From Sphingobium indicum BiD32 (GTDB lineage: Bacteria > Pseudomonadota > Alphaproteobacteria > Sphingomonadales > Sphingomonadaceae), in the NCBI RefSeq assembly GCF_000382885.1, contig NZ_CAVK010000061.1, forward strand, positions 42,719 to 106,718: a stretch of DNA of 64,000 bases, in the 5' to 3' direction. Positions 1-8,237 of this stretch are shown in pieces. The notes under the pieces are model-generated. The model saw only the letters and a list, made by a program, of their open reading frames with translations, did no database searches and was not told the DNA's origin. Positions within the stretch are counted from its first letter, which is position 1, and every line of letters starts with the position of its first letter. Both the position numbers and the translations under genes were made by a program.

Positions 1-36
1 CTGTGTTTCGCGGCGCTCTCCCACGGCCTTGGTCAT
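1..36 (-). CDS. Possible start of the next gene downstream of nnrS (partial)
   Basis: An ATG lies 7 bases beyond the nnrS stop on the same strand and opens 12 codons before the window edge, reading MTKAVGERRETQ. The close spacing would fit continuation of the cbb3/nnrS operon. No strong ribosome binding site is visible and 12 residues give no family assignment, so this is only a candidate. Confidence 0.3.
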   Translation of the reverse strand, partial: MTKAVGERRETQ

Positions 37-42
37 TCAGGC

Positions 43-1242
43 TCAACCCGGCCGGCCATCGGCTCGTGGCAATATGTAGATGCGCATGGCCCAGAGGATC
101 CAGGGCAGAAATGCGATCAGCCAGCCGGCGGCGGCCACGGCCTGCCACGCCAGCCAATCGTTCACCAGTTCGGCGGCGATCCGCACGATACAAACGAACT
201 GGACCGCAGCGAATGTATAGGCGGCGACCGGGGGCAACGAAAGTGGCCGTCCGGAATGCCCTTGCGTGACCCGGGTCACCATTGCGACGAGGATACTGCC
301 GAAGAAGCCGATAAACAGGGCATGGGCAGGAGCCTTGCCAAGGATGACGGCTCCCTTGAGTGCGAAGACGATATCCTGCACCGTAAAGAGGGCAAAGGCT
401 GCTGGTAGCCAGGCGAGGCCAGCATAGAGGACGAACAGCAAGGGTGGCATGCGTCGCCCCGGAAACCACCGCATGAACAGAAGCAAGGCCAATAGGAACA
501 GCGGGAGATCAGAGAGCCAAAGCCACTCCGCTGGCAAAGCCAATCGAAGCAAGAACAGCCCCCATCCCGCTCCAAGAGCCCATTTGGGTCGCCATGGCTC
601 GTACCCGGGCAATGCGCTTGCCGAGAAGAACGGTATCATCCGGTGTGCAACGGTGAAGTAGACAGGCAGCAGCAGCCCGAAAGTCCCGATCCGGATAGTC
701 TTGTCAGCCAGGACCTCGTTTCCGGTTACGAGATAGACTAGCCAAAAAAGCAAGCCGACCGCGCCCGCGCACAGAGCCGCAAAGCATCCCAGGGCATGCC
801 ATGTCTTGCCCCGGTCCCGGACAACAAGTCTCGCGAGCGGAACCAGCCCGATGATCCAGCCGGTCAGGGTCGCGATGGTGCCTGGTATGACGGCCGCGTG
901 CCAGCCCACGGCGCCGGCTATCGTCAGGGCTTGCCCGCCTACCAATCCGGCGCCGACCGGCCACGCCACGCGTCGACCAAGATCCGGTTCGCCGATCCAG
1001 CGGGGAAAAACAGTCAGCAGGAAACCAAAGAAGAAGCTCGGTAGGACTTGATACTGCATCAGAAAGGCGTGCAGGCGCCCCGCATAGGGATCGGGTTGCG
1101 GCATAGGGAAGACATCCCATCGGGCGGTAATCAGCCAGGCCGCCCACCACGCCATCGCCAACAAGAGGTTGAGCCCGCCAACGAAAAACATCAACCGGTG
1201 CGGCGCGCGCGTAAGGTTCGACATGGAAAGCGATGCTGACAT
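43..1242 (-). CDS. nnrS: NnrS family heme/copper membrane protein
   Basis: This is a 399-residue, almost entirely hydrophobic protein with about a dozen predicted membrane segments. It matches NnrS in length and in the family's His-rich hallmarks: an early LHAFLMQYQ segment, a central FTVAHRMIPFF segment, and a late ALFIGFFGSILVAMVTRV stretch followed by GHSGRPL. NnrS proteins are known as heme- and copper-containing inner-membrane proteins linked to nitric oxide stress relief in denitrifiers and pathogens. Here it sits 45 bases downstream of ccoS on the same strand, so it probably belongs to the cbb3 operon. No nitrite or NO reductase genes are visible, so the NO may come from outside or from genes elsewhere. 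The second Met at residue 7 is an alternative start. Confidence 0.88.
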   Translation of the reverse strand: MSASLSMSNLTRAPHRLMFFVGGLNLLLAMAWWAAWLITARWDVFPMPQPDPYAGRLHAFLMQYQVLPSFFFGFLLTVFPRWIGEPDLGRRVAWPVGAGLVGGQALTIAGAVGWHAAVIPGTIATLTGWIIGLVPLARLVVRDRGKTWHALGCFAALCAGAVGLLFWLVYLVTGNEVLADKTIRIGTFGLLLPVYFTVAHRMIPFFSASALPGYEPWRPKWALGAGWGLFLLRLALPAEWLWLSDLPLFLLALLLFMRWFPGRRMPPLLFVLYAGLAWLPAAFALFTVQDIVFALKGAVILGKAPAHALFIGFFGSILVAMVTRVTQGHSGRPLSLPPVAAYTFAAVQFVCIVRIAAELVNDWLAWQAVAAAGWLIAFLPWILWAMRIYILPRADGRPG

Positions 1243-1287
1243 GATTCATTGTTTCCCTGGCCGTTGGCGAGGGGCGGTACGCGCTGC

Positions 1288-1437
1288 TCAGAGCGGCCGA
1301 TCCTCATCATTCAGAATGCGTTCCGCAGCGCCTGCGACGTCCTCATATTGCCCGCTTTTGAGCGCCCAGAAAAACAGAGCCAGGCCCATCGCGCCAAGAG
1401 CGAGTGAGATTGGTATCAGGTACCACAGGACGTTCAC
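1288..1437 (-). CDS. ccoS: CcoS, cbb3 oxidase maturation protein (GTG start)
   Basis: This 49-residue protein begins with GTG. One membrane helix near the N-terminus (WYLIPISLALGAMGLALFFW) is followed by the CcoS-type ALKSGQYEDVAGAAERIL segment and an acidic DEDRP tail. CcoS is a single-helix protein needed for insertion of cofactors into the cbb3 catalytic subunit. The GTG overlaps the ccoI stop as GTGA, a four-base overlap that implies translational coupling. Position (after ccoI), size and sequence all agree. Confidence 0.9.
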   Translation of the reverse strand: MNVLWYLIPISLALGAMGLALFFWALKSGQYEDVAGAAERILNDEDRPL

Positions 1438-3671
1438 GCGCTGTCATCCGCTTGCTTCCAGCGTGCCGGATGCGGGGTAAGACGCAGAGCATTCGCGACA
1501 ACGAGGATCGACGAGCCTGACATGGCCAGGGCGGCAATCAGCGGCGTGACGTAACCGGCAATGGCCGCCGGTAGCGCAACGACATTGTACAGCACGGCCA
1601 GAACGAAATTCTGCCGAATTAATCGGTCCGCCTTCCGGGCGATGCCGATTGCGAAGGGCACACTGCCCAGATCAGACCTGAGAAAGACGAAATCGGCGGC
1701 CTGCCGCCCGACATCGGCGGCGCTCCCGGGCGCTATGGAGACATGGGCAGCGACCAGCGCCGGGGCGTCGTTCAGACCGTCGCCGACCATCAACGCCTTA
1801 TGCCCGGCTCGTGCGAGCGTTTGCAGATGGGCCGTCTTCTCCGGGGGCAGCAGTCCCGCCTGGACCTGCTCGATCCCGAGCTCCGCAGCCACCGGCAATA
1901 CCGCGGCGGCCGTATCGCCGGACATGATCTCGATCGCATAGCCTTCGTCGCGAAGGGCGCCGATGGTCGGGGCTGCGCCTGGGCGCAAAGCGTCCTCTAA
2001 TGCGAACGATCGCACGAGCTGGCCGTTGCACGCTAACGCTGTGCCGGTACTGTCCTTGTCGATGGCGCCGCCGGTCACCCATCCACCGCGCCCCAGGCGC
2101 CAGACATCCTCGCCGATCCGTGCCTCAAGACCCAGACCGGCATGTTCGGCGATCGTATCGAACGCGATATCGGCGGGCGGGGCGGCGTCGGCGAGAGCTT
2201 GCGCATAGGGATGATGGGAGTGGGAGCCGATGCGCGCCGCGATTGCGAGATAGGCGTCGTCGCCGGCCACATCCCGGCGCAGCCGGGGGCGGCCAAGGGT
2301 CAGAGTGCCTGTCTTGTCGAAGATCACCGTATCAATTTCGACCAGCCGTTCCATCGCGGAGCCGTCCTTCACCATGACCCCGTGCTCGAACAAGGCGCGC
2401 GCGGCCATCACCTGAACCATGGGCACTGCGAGCCCGAGCGCGCAGGGACATGTGATGATCAGCACCGCGACCGCGATGGTCACGGCATGATGCCAGTCGC
2501 CCGCCGCGATCATCCAACCCAGAAAGCTGAGTAGCGCGGCGCTGTGAACCACGGGAGCGTAGAGGCGCGCTGCGCGGTCTGCCACGCGGCGAAAATGGGA
2601 GCGGCCGCCTTCCGCCGCCTCCATGAGGCGCATCATTTCGGCAAGGAAGCTGTTGCGCGATGCCGCAGTGGCACGAATGGTGAGAGATCCAGTCAGGTTG
2701 AGCGTTCCTGCACGCAGGCTGCTGCCCGGAGCAACCGGTTCCGGCATGCTCTCGCCCGTCGCTAGCGCCGCATCGATATCGGATTGTCCCTCGAGCACAA
2801 CCGCGTCGACGGGGATACGGTCGCCGGCTCGCAGCAGGATGGTCATGCCCGGTTCAAGCTCCGCCGTCGGCACATAGGTACGCTGGCCGTCCGGGGTGAT
2901 GACGGTTGCCCCATAGGCGGCAAGGCGGCCGAGCCCCTTTACGGCCGTACGCGCCTTTTCGCGCATCGCATGATCGAGAGTCCGCCCGATGAGCAGGAAG
3001 AAGAGCAATGAGACGGATGCGTCGAAATAGGCATGGGGTTGGTGCACGATCGTGTCGTAGAGGCTCATCGCAAAAGCGAGCAGCACACCGATCGAAATCG
3101 GCACGTCCATATTGGTCCGCCCATGCCGCAGCGCCTGCCAGGCGGATTGGAAGAACACCTTTCCTGAATAAGCGAGCGTGGGCAGCGCGATCGCCGCCGA
3201 CAACCAGTGAAACAGGTCCCGGGTTTCGCCGGCAGCACCAGACCACACCGAGATCGAGAGCCCCATGATGTTCATCGAGGCAAAGCCAGCAACCGCCAGA
3301 GCCCGGATCAGGGCCCCGAGTTGCGGATCTTTTGCGTCCTCATGTGCTTCATAGAGATATCCGTCATAACCGAGACCGGCCAGTGCATCGGCAAGCGGCG
3401 GTGGCCCCTCATTCTCCCGCCAGTCGACTGCGACACGCTTGGTCGAGAGGTTGACGCGCGCGCGTGTGACGCCGGGGAGACGGCCGAGAGCCTCCTCTAT
3501 CTTGCGGATACAACCGCCGCAGCTGATGCCCGGAACCGACAGGTCCGTCTGGCGAAGACCCGTATCGACCTCCCGGCTCGCAAGGAGCAACTCGTCGGCC
3601 GACAACCGGGCGAGGGCAGACGCTCCGGTCACGGCATCACCGGACCGCGCGATAGGCGTGCCAGGTCGCAT
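1434..3671 (-). CDS. ccoI: CcoI/FixI, copper-type P1B ATPase for cbb3 assembly
   Basis: A P-type ATPase of about 745 residues. In order it shows an N-terminal heavy-metal-binding domain with CGGC near residue 51, an A-domain TGES motif near 306, the membrane CPC metal-transport motif near 408, the phosphorylation site DKTGT near 452 and a GDGLNDAPAL hinge. CPC plus the CxxC domain and the position between cco structural genes and ccoS identify it as CcoI/FixI, which exports copper for the binuclear centre of cbb3 oxidase. The ATG at 3671 lies inside the 3' end of the preceding DUF2189 gene; a TTG at 3677 and a GTG at 3632, just past that gene's stop, are alternative starts. It ends in a GTGA overlap with ccoS. 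Confidence 0.93.
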   Translation of the reverse strand: MRPGTPIARSGDAVTGASALARLSADELLLASREVDTGLRQTDLSVPGISCGGCIRKIEEALGRLPGVTRARVNLSTKRVAVDWRENEGPPPLADALAGLGYDGYLYEAHEDAKDPQLGALIRALAVAGFASMNIMGLSISVWSGAAGETRDLFHWLSAAIALPTLAYSGKVFFQSAWQALRHGRTNMDVPISIGVLLAFAMSLYDTIVHQPHAYFDASVSLLFFLLIGRTLDHAMREKARTAVKGLGRLAAYGATVITPDGQRTYVPTAELEPGMTILLRAGDRIPVDAVVLEGQSDIDAALATGESMPEPVAPGSSLRAGTLNLTGSLTIRATAASRNSFLAEMMRLMEAAEGGRSHFRRVADRAARLYAPVVHSAALLSFLGWMIAAGDWHHAVTIAVAVLIITCPCALGLAVPMVQVMAARALFEHGVMVKDGSAMERLVEIDTVIFDKTGTLTLGRPRLRRDVAGDDAYLAIAARIGSHSHHPYAQALADAAPPADIAFDTIAEHAGLGLEARIGEDVWRLGRGGWVTGGAIDKDSTGTALACNGQLVRSFALEDALRPGAAPTIGALRDEGYAIEIMSGDTAAAVLPVAAELGIEQVQAGLLPPEKTAHLQTLARAGHKALMVGDGLNDAPALVAAHVSIAPGSAADVGRQAADFVFLRSDLGSVPFAIGIARKADRLIRQNFVLAVLYNVVALPAAIAGYVTPLIAALAMSGSSILVVANALRLTPHPARWKQADDSA

Positions 3672-4419
3672 GGCCAAGCCACGGGAAGACGATGATCAGT
3701 CCAATGAACCCCGTCGCCGCCGACAACAGAAACAGAATGAGCACAAGGACGCCCCAGATGAGCATGACCGACAGATTGTTCCAGACCAGCGCCCAACTCG
3801 TGCCCATGGCAGTCAGGGCATCAACCCGCTTGTCGAGCATCATGGGAATGGAGAATGCGGAGATCGCAAACGAGAATGCTGCGAACAGGCCGCCGATCAG
3901 AGTTCCCACGACGAGCATGGCGATCCCGGTCGACGTCGTGAACAACATCGGCGCAATGTGATCAAGCCCGGGGAAAGGCCGGACGCCGAAGAACAGCGCA
4001 TAGATGATCACTGCGGCACGCATCCATAGTAGCATGACGCCGCACAGGAGAGCGCCCGTGAACAGGACCTGTCCGCCCGCACGCGCATGCGGCAGGAGCA
4101 TGTGCCGCAGCGAAACCGGCTCGCCGAGTTCAAGCGCCCGGCTTTTGTCATAGAGGCCGATCGCCAGTGCGGGGGCAAAGACGAGAAAACCGGCGACCGC
4201 CGGGAACAGGGCGTAATCGAGCGTGAGCCAGATCAACCCGGCGACGATGCCCGCCGAGAGCAGAAAAACGAAAACGCCGTACAGGAGGCTTGGGCCAGGA
4301 TGGTTGACGAGATCGTGCCAGCCTGCGCGCAACCACGCGAGCGGGGCGCCTGGCCCAAGATCGCGTGCATAGAGGCGTTCCGTCGGGAGCGGCGGGACGA
4401 CAGGCGGGATGGTGGTCAT
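3637..4419 (-). CDS. DUF2189-type integral membrane protein in the cbb3 operon
   Basis: A 260-residue protein with about six hydrophobic segments and a short Pro-rich N-terminus (PPVVPPLPTERL). Features such as WLRAGWHDLVNHPGPSLLYG near the start and a C-terminal FPWLGHATWHAYRAV are typical of the DUF2189 family, whose function is not established. It lies 18 bases after the small upstream gene and overlaps the start of ccoI. It therefore occupies the place where ccoG/ccoH would be found in the canonical ccoNOQP-ccoGHIS arrangement. A role in oxidase assembly or stability is an inference from position only. Confidence 0.8.
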   Translation of the reverse strand: MTTIPPVVPPLPTERLYARDLGPGAPLAWLRAGWHDLVNHPGPSLLYGVFVFLLSAGIVAGLIWLTLDYALFPAVAGFLVFAPALAIGLYDKSRALELGEPVSLRHMLLPHARAGGQVLFTGALLCGVMLLWMRAAVIIYALFFGVRPFPGLDHIAPMLFTTSTGIAMLVVGTLIGGLFAAFSFAISAFSIPMMLDKRVDALTAMGTSWALVWNNLSVMLIWGVLVLILFLLSAATGFIGLIIVFPWLGHATWHAYRAVR

Positions 4420-4437
4420 CGTCTTCTCCCCATCAGT

Positions 4438-4626
4438 TCAGCATGACGATTTGGCGGCGCCAAATGCACCTGACGATCGCGCCGACCCGTCGGATTTCAC
4501 ATGAGTGACGCATTGTGGCTGCGAGGTCGACGCGACATAAACCAGATGCGCATTTGCGAGCAGGACGGCGGCCAGAGCAGCAATCGTCAGCCCAATGTAG
4601 AAGCCGCGTGACTGAGGGAGCCTCAT
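4438..4626 (-). CDS. Small single-helix membrane protein between ccoP and DUF2189
   Basis: A 62-residue protein not recognised as a family member. It has a short basic N-terminus, one strong membrane helix (about residues 9-31, ending in LLANAHLVYVA) and a Ser/Ala-rich tail carrying two cysteines (about residue 39 and the C-terminal residue 62). Its ATG overlaps the ccoP stop as ATGA, so it is almost certainly translated with the operon. It is too short and too different to be a normal CcoH/FixH. The paired cysteines on the probable periplasmic side could bind metal or heme, but this is speculation. Confidence 0.65.
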   Translation of the reverse strand: MRLPQSRGFYIGLTIAALAAVLLANAHLVYVASTSQPQCVTHVKSDGSARSSGAFGAAKSSC

Positions 4627-5501
4627 TGCTTACCTCCCCTGTCGAGGAGATAGAGGGTCAGGATCTTGCGGTCGACCGGGCTCAGGCGGTGCGCCCAGGC
4701 TGGCATTTCGCCCTGCCGCCCTTCGTAGATCGTCGTATAGATCGCGCTGATGTCACCGCCATAGAGCCAGGTCTGGTCGGTCAGGTTCGGCGCGCCGACC
4801 TGTAGGTTTCCATGGCCCTGATCTCCATGGCAGGCAACGCAGTTGGCCGCGAAGACCTCCCGGCCTTTCGCGACCGATGCGGCTTTCCCTTTCGCCCAGG
4901 CGGGGTCTGACAGGGTTTTCACATAGTCGGCTACCGCGAGAACCGCATCGTTGTCGAGGGTCCCGTCTTTCCCGAACGCCAGCATCTGGCTGACACGGGT
5001 GTCTTTGCTTGCCGGACTGTTGATGCCGACCTCGATCGTATGTGCGATCGTATCGGGGGAGCCGCCCCACAGCCAATCCCGATCGGTGAGGTTGGGAAAG
5101 CCCGAATTGCCCTTTGCGTCCATGCCGTGACAGGCCGCGCAATTGTCACCGAACAAGCGGTAACCGTCCTCGCGCACATAGGCCATCAATTCCGGGTTGG
5201 CGCTGATCTGGCCGTAGCTCATAGCGCCGATCTGATGCATCCAGTTCGACCGCGCCTCGGCGGCCGCGCTGACCCGCCTGGCAACGATCTCGCGCTGGTC
5301 GTTGTCGAGCAGGCCCCGTGTATGGGTCTTGCCCAGCGGCCAGGCCGGCATGAGGATCCAGTAGCCGATCGAAAAGATCACGGTCAGGATAAGGAAGAGC
5401 CAGACTGCCTTGGGAACGGGTGTGTTGAGTTCCTTGATCCCGTTCCACTCGTGACCGGTGGTCATGTGCCCGCTATGGGGATCGCGTTCGCTTACCGCCA
5501 T
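4623..5501 (-). CDS. ccoP: CcoP, diheme cytochrome c subunit of cbb3 oxidase
   Basis: This 292-residue protein has one N-terminal membrane anchor (about 33-53) followed by two cytochrome c domains with heme motifs CAACH at 121-125 and CVACH at 221-225. Candidate axial methionines are M173 and M266 (GEMPAW). This is the FixP/CcoP architecture, the subunit that receives electrons from soluble or membrane cytochromes and passes them to CcoO. A GAGGA ribosome site precedes the chosen ATG. The gene overlaps ccoQ by 10 bases upstream and the next small gene by 4 bases downstream. Confidence 0.95.
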   Translation of the reverse strand: MAVSERDPHSGHMTTGHEWNGIKELNTPVPKAVWLFLILTVIFSIGYWILMPAWPLGKTHTRGLLDNDQREIVARRVSAAAEARSNWMHQIGAMSYGQISANPELMAYVREDGYRLFGDNCAACHGMDAKGNSGFPNLTDRDWLWGGSPDTIAHTIEVGINSPASKDTRVSQMLAFGKDGTLDNDAVLAVADYVKTLSDPAWAKGKAASVAKGREVFAANCVACHGDQGHGNLQVGAPNLTDQTWLYGGDISAIYTTIYEGRQGEMPAWAHRLSPVDRKILTLYLLDRGGKQ

Positions 5502-5662
5502 GGCTTGTCCTCGTCTTCTATGATGTCGCGCGCAGCCTTGTCGAACCGGGTTCTGTTGGCAGGCCAGCAGGCATAGAGCAGGGCTGCGGCTGCCAATGCG
5601 AGCAGGTAGAAAAGACCAAAGGACTTGGCGAAGCCGACCAACGTATAATGCCCTATGTCCAT
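5492..5662 (-). CDS. ccoQ: CcoQ/FixQ-like small subunit
   Basis: A 56-residue protein with a single helix (FGLFYLLALAAAALLYACW) and a charged tail (NRTRFDKAARDIIEDEDKP), as in CcoQ/FixQ subunits that stabilise the cbb3 complex. The ATG at 5662 is chosen because it lies 7 bases after ccoO and leaves a protein of standard size. A longer reading frame upstream only runs antiparallel into ccoO. It overlaps the start of ccoP by 10 bases. Confidence 0.88.
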   Translation of the reverse strand: MDIGHYTLVGFAKSFGLFYLLALAAAALLYACWPANRTRFDKAARDIIEDEDKPWR

Positions 5663-5669
5663 GACAGCT

Positions 5670-6395
5670 CTATTCCTTCGGAGGCGGCGGCTGGTGCGCG
5701 GCGTCGCTGAGTTTGCCGAGGATCTGCAGATAGGCGACGAGCGCATCCATCTCGGAGACGGTGGCCTTGTCGCCATCGAACGAACGGATCTGCGTCGCGT
5801 CACCGTAGCGCTTCGTCAGGCCGGCCGTATCGTCGTCGGGCGAGGCTTGCGCGACCGCGTCGTCAGACGCATTCTCGATCATGGCATCGGTATAGGGAAC
5901 GCCAACCGCGCGCAGGGCGCGCAGATCATCGCCGAGGTGCTTCGTTTGGAGTTGGCTTTCGCTTAGCCACTTGTAGCGCGGCATGATCGACTGGGGCACG
6001 ACGTCACGTGGATTCTTGAGGTGGGCAGTGTGCCACTGGTCCGAATATTTTCCCCCAAGCCGCGCGAGGTCCGGCCCCGTGCGCTTCGAGCCCCAGAGCA
6101 TCGGATGGTCATATTTGGACTCGACCGCGAGCGAATAGGGGCCGTAGCGCTCGACCTCGTCCTGCAAGGTGCGCACCATCTGCGAATGGCAGGCGTAGCA
6201 CCCCTCTCGCATGTAGATATTGCGGCCGGCGAGTTCGAGCGGCGTGTAGACGCGCATGCTGGGATCGCTTTCCACCGTGTCGTCTATCGTGAAGAGCGGC
6301 GCAATCTCGATCAGCCCGCCGATGCTCGCGACGATCATGATCGTCACCGCTAGTGCGATGGACTTGCGTTCGATCCGATAATGGGTTCCGAACAT
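5670..6395 (-). CDS. ccoO: CcoO, monoheme cytochrome c subunit of cbb3 oxidase
   Basis: A 241-residue protein with an N-terminal membrane anchor (about 13-35), then a single heme c motif CYACH at 66-70 with the flanking REGCYACHSQMVRTL typical of CcoO/FixO. The downstream GPDLARLGGKYSD and SIMPRYKWL segments are also diagnostic. CcoO carries electrons from CcoP to the catalytic CcoN. It lies 6 bases after ccoN and 7 before ccoQ. The Pro-rich C-terminal tail (PPPPKE) is slightly unusual but harmless. Confidence 0.95.
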   Translation of the reverse strand: MFGTHYRIERKSIALAVTIMIVASIGGLIEIAPLFTIDDTVESDPSMRVYTPLELAGRNIYMREGCYACHSQMVRTLQDEVERYGPYSLAVESKYDHPMLWGSKRTGPDLARLGGKYSDQWHTAHLKNPRDVVPQSIMPRYKWLSESQLQTKHLGDDLRALRAVGVPYTDAMIENASDDAVAQASPDDDTAGLTKRYGDATQIRSFDGDKATVSEMDALVAYLQILGKLSDAAHQPPPPKE

Positions 6396-6401
6396 CGGCG
6401 C

Positions 6402-8048
6402 TTATTCCGCAGGCTGGAGGTTGACGGGCAGGGGGATGTCGCCTGAAGCGGCAGGCAGCTCCGATGGCCGGCGGATCGTCATCCAGATATTGTAGCAACC
6501 GACGATCGCGCCGAGCAGGAAGAGCAGCCCACCGATCGCACGCGCCACATAATAGGGATGCATCGCGACCATGGTGTCGAGGAACGAATAGGTCAGCGTG
6601 CCGCTGTCGTTATAGGTCCGCCACATCAGGCCCTGGATGATGCCTGAGTTCCACATCGCGAAGACGTAGATCAGCGTGCCCGCGAGCGCGAGCCAGAAGT
6701 GGACCTCGACGAGGACGGGAGAATACATCCGCTCGCGCTTCCACAGCCATGGCACGACCGCGTAGATCGAGCCGAAGGTGATGAGCGCGACCCAGCCCAT
6801 TGCGCCCGCATGCACATGCCCGATTGTCCAGTCGGTATAGTGCGACAGAGCATTGACCGACCGGATCGCCATGAACGAACCTTCGAAGGTCGAGAGGCCA
6901 TAGAAGACCGCGGCCATCATCATGAAGCGTAGCGTCGCATCATCGCGGACCTTGTCCCAGGCGCCATTGAGCGTGAGCAGCGCGTTGGCGGCGGCGATCC
7001 ATGACGGCACGAGCAGCATCACCGAGAAAGTCATACCCAGCGTCTGCACCCATTGCGGCAGTGCCGTGTAGTGGAGGTGGTGCGAGCCCGCCCACATGTA
7101 GAAGAAGGTGATCCCCCAGAATCCGATGATCGACATGCGGTAGGAGTAGATCGGGCGCCCGGCGCGCTTGGGAAGATAGTAATACAGCATGCCCAGAAAG
7201 CCAGCGGTCAGGAAGAACGCCACGGCATTATGCCCGTACCACCACTGGGTCATCGCATCCTGCACGCCCGAGAACAGCGAATAGCTTTTCGCACCGGCGA
7301 ACGAGGCCGGAACGGCAAGGTTGTTCACGACATGGAGGATCGCCACTACCAGAATGAACGCCAGATAATACCAGTTGGCGACATAGATGTGGGGCTCCTT
7401 GCGCCGGGCAAGCGTACGCAGATAGAGCACAAGATAGACGACCCAGACGATGACGAGCCAAATATCGGCATACCATTCGGGCTCGGCATATTCCTTCGAC
7501 TGGGTGATCCCCAGGAAGTAGCCAGAGATCGCGAGAAGACAGAACAGGTTGTAGCCGACGAGCACGAACCACGGACTGAACTGGTCCGGCAGGCGTGCGC
7601 GGGACGTGCGCTGCATCACATGGAAGGAGGTGGCGATCAGGGCATTGCCACCGAACCCGAAGATCACGCCGGTGGTATGGGCAGGTCGGAGCCGCCCGAA
7701 GCTCGACCAGGCCGCGTCAAACGTCAGATCCGGAAAAGCCAGCAACCAGGCGACCCAATCGCCGATGAACATGCCGAACACCGCCCAAAGCATGGCTACG
7801 ACGATCCCCGCCTTGCTGGGGTCGTCATAGTAGCTGGCCAGGCGCGCCGCAGCCGGCTCAGGCTGATAATAGTCCCTGAGCACAAAACAGAACACGGCAA
7901 GACTGAAAAGCAGCACGATGAATCCATGCGCCTGCATTGGATCGGCGCGGTTCGCCCCTGCTGCGGCCATCGCCAGTCCGACGAAAGCCACAATGACGAG
8001 TATCGCCATGCTCCACTGGCGCTCGCTTACGGTCAGTCCTGATACCAC
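6402..8048 (-). CDS. ccoN: CcoN, catalytic subunit of cbb3 cytochrome oxidase (GTG start)
   Basis: About 548 residues with some 12 membrane helices and the histidine ligands of the C-family heme-copper oxidases: RPAHTTGVIFGFGGNALIA, WWYGHNAVAFFL, the GSHHLHYTALP pair and HVHAGAMGWVALITFG. The YYYLPKRAG segment contains the tyrosine region that in cbb3 enzymes replaces the usual cross-linked tyrosine. The reading frame extends further upstream to 8186, but a GTG at 8048 has a near-perfect AGGAGG at 8059-8064 ten bases before it and gives a normal family length. An ATG at 8090 would place the start inside the inverted repeat described separately. It is the first gene of the cco operon. Confidence 0.95.
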   Translation of the reverse strand: MVSGLTVSERQWSMAILVIVAFVGLAMAAAGANRADPMQAHGFIVLLFSLAVFCFVLRDYYQPEPAAARLASYYDDPSKAGIVVAMLWAVFGMFIGDWVAWLLAFPDLTFDAAWSSFGRLRPAHTTGVIFGFGGNALIATSFHVMQRTSRARLPDQFSPWFVLVGYNLFCLLAISGYFLGITQSKEYAEPEWYADIWLVIVWVVYLVLYLRTLARRKEPHIYVANWYYLAFILVVAILHVVNNLAVPASFAGAKSYSLFSGVQDAMTQWWYGHNAVAFFLTAGFLGMLYYYLPKRAGRPIYSYRMSIIGFWGITFFYMWAGSHHLHYTALPQWVQTLGMTFSVMLLVPSWIAAANALLTLNGAWDKVRDDATLRFMMMAAVFYGLSTFEGSFMAIRSVNALSHYTDWTIGHVHAGAMGWVALITFGSIYAVVPWLWKRERMYSPVLVEVHFWLALAGTLIYVFAMWNSGIIQGLMWRTYNDSGTLTYSFLDTMVAMHPYYVARAIGGLLFLLGAIVGCYNIWMTIRRPSELPAASGDIPLPVNLQPAE

Positions 8049-8058
8049 GCTCCGAGTC

Positions 8059-8064
8059 CCTCCT
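8059..8064 (-). promoter_or_regulatory. Ribosome binding site deciding the ccoN GTG start
   Basis: On the minus strand AGGAGG stands 10 bases before GTG 8048, whereas no comparable site precedes the upstream ATG candidates at 8090 or 8186. This supports the shorter CcoN and leaves the inverted repeat at 8088-8122 in the untranslated or promoter region. Confidence 0.65.
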
Positions 8065-8087
8065 GCCGGCAGGTAAGCCTCCCGTAG

Positions 8088-8122
8088 CATTAAAGAAGTA
8101 TTGGTGGTACTTCTATTTAATG
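8088..8122. promoter_or_regulatory. Inverted repeat upstream of the cco operon, candidate operator
   Basis: The arms CATTAAAGAAGTA (8088-8100) and TACTTCTATTTAATG (8108-8122) are complementary apart from a two-base insertion, with a 7-base spacer. The site is AT-rich in a GC-rich genome and lies about 40 bases before the chosen ccoN start. It does not match the TTGAT-N4-ATCAA box of FNR/FixK, the usual regulators of cbb3 operons. A binding site for another regulator, or an RNA hairpin in the leader, are both possible. Confidence 0.45.
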
Positions 8123-8237
8123 CGCCCGCGTGAGCAGGCATGTTGCCGGTGAGCGGCGGCGTGCGACCGATCGGGATGGAGCACAAGAAGCTGCTGGAAA
8201 AGGTGGCCGGGCCTGCCAGTCGGAACCCGCCTTAAGG

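Noticed and set aside
6402..8186. Longer CcoN starting at 8186 or 8090
   Set aside because: No ribosome site precedes those starts, and the GTG at 8048 has a near-perfect one with a normal family length.
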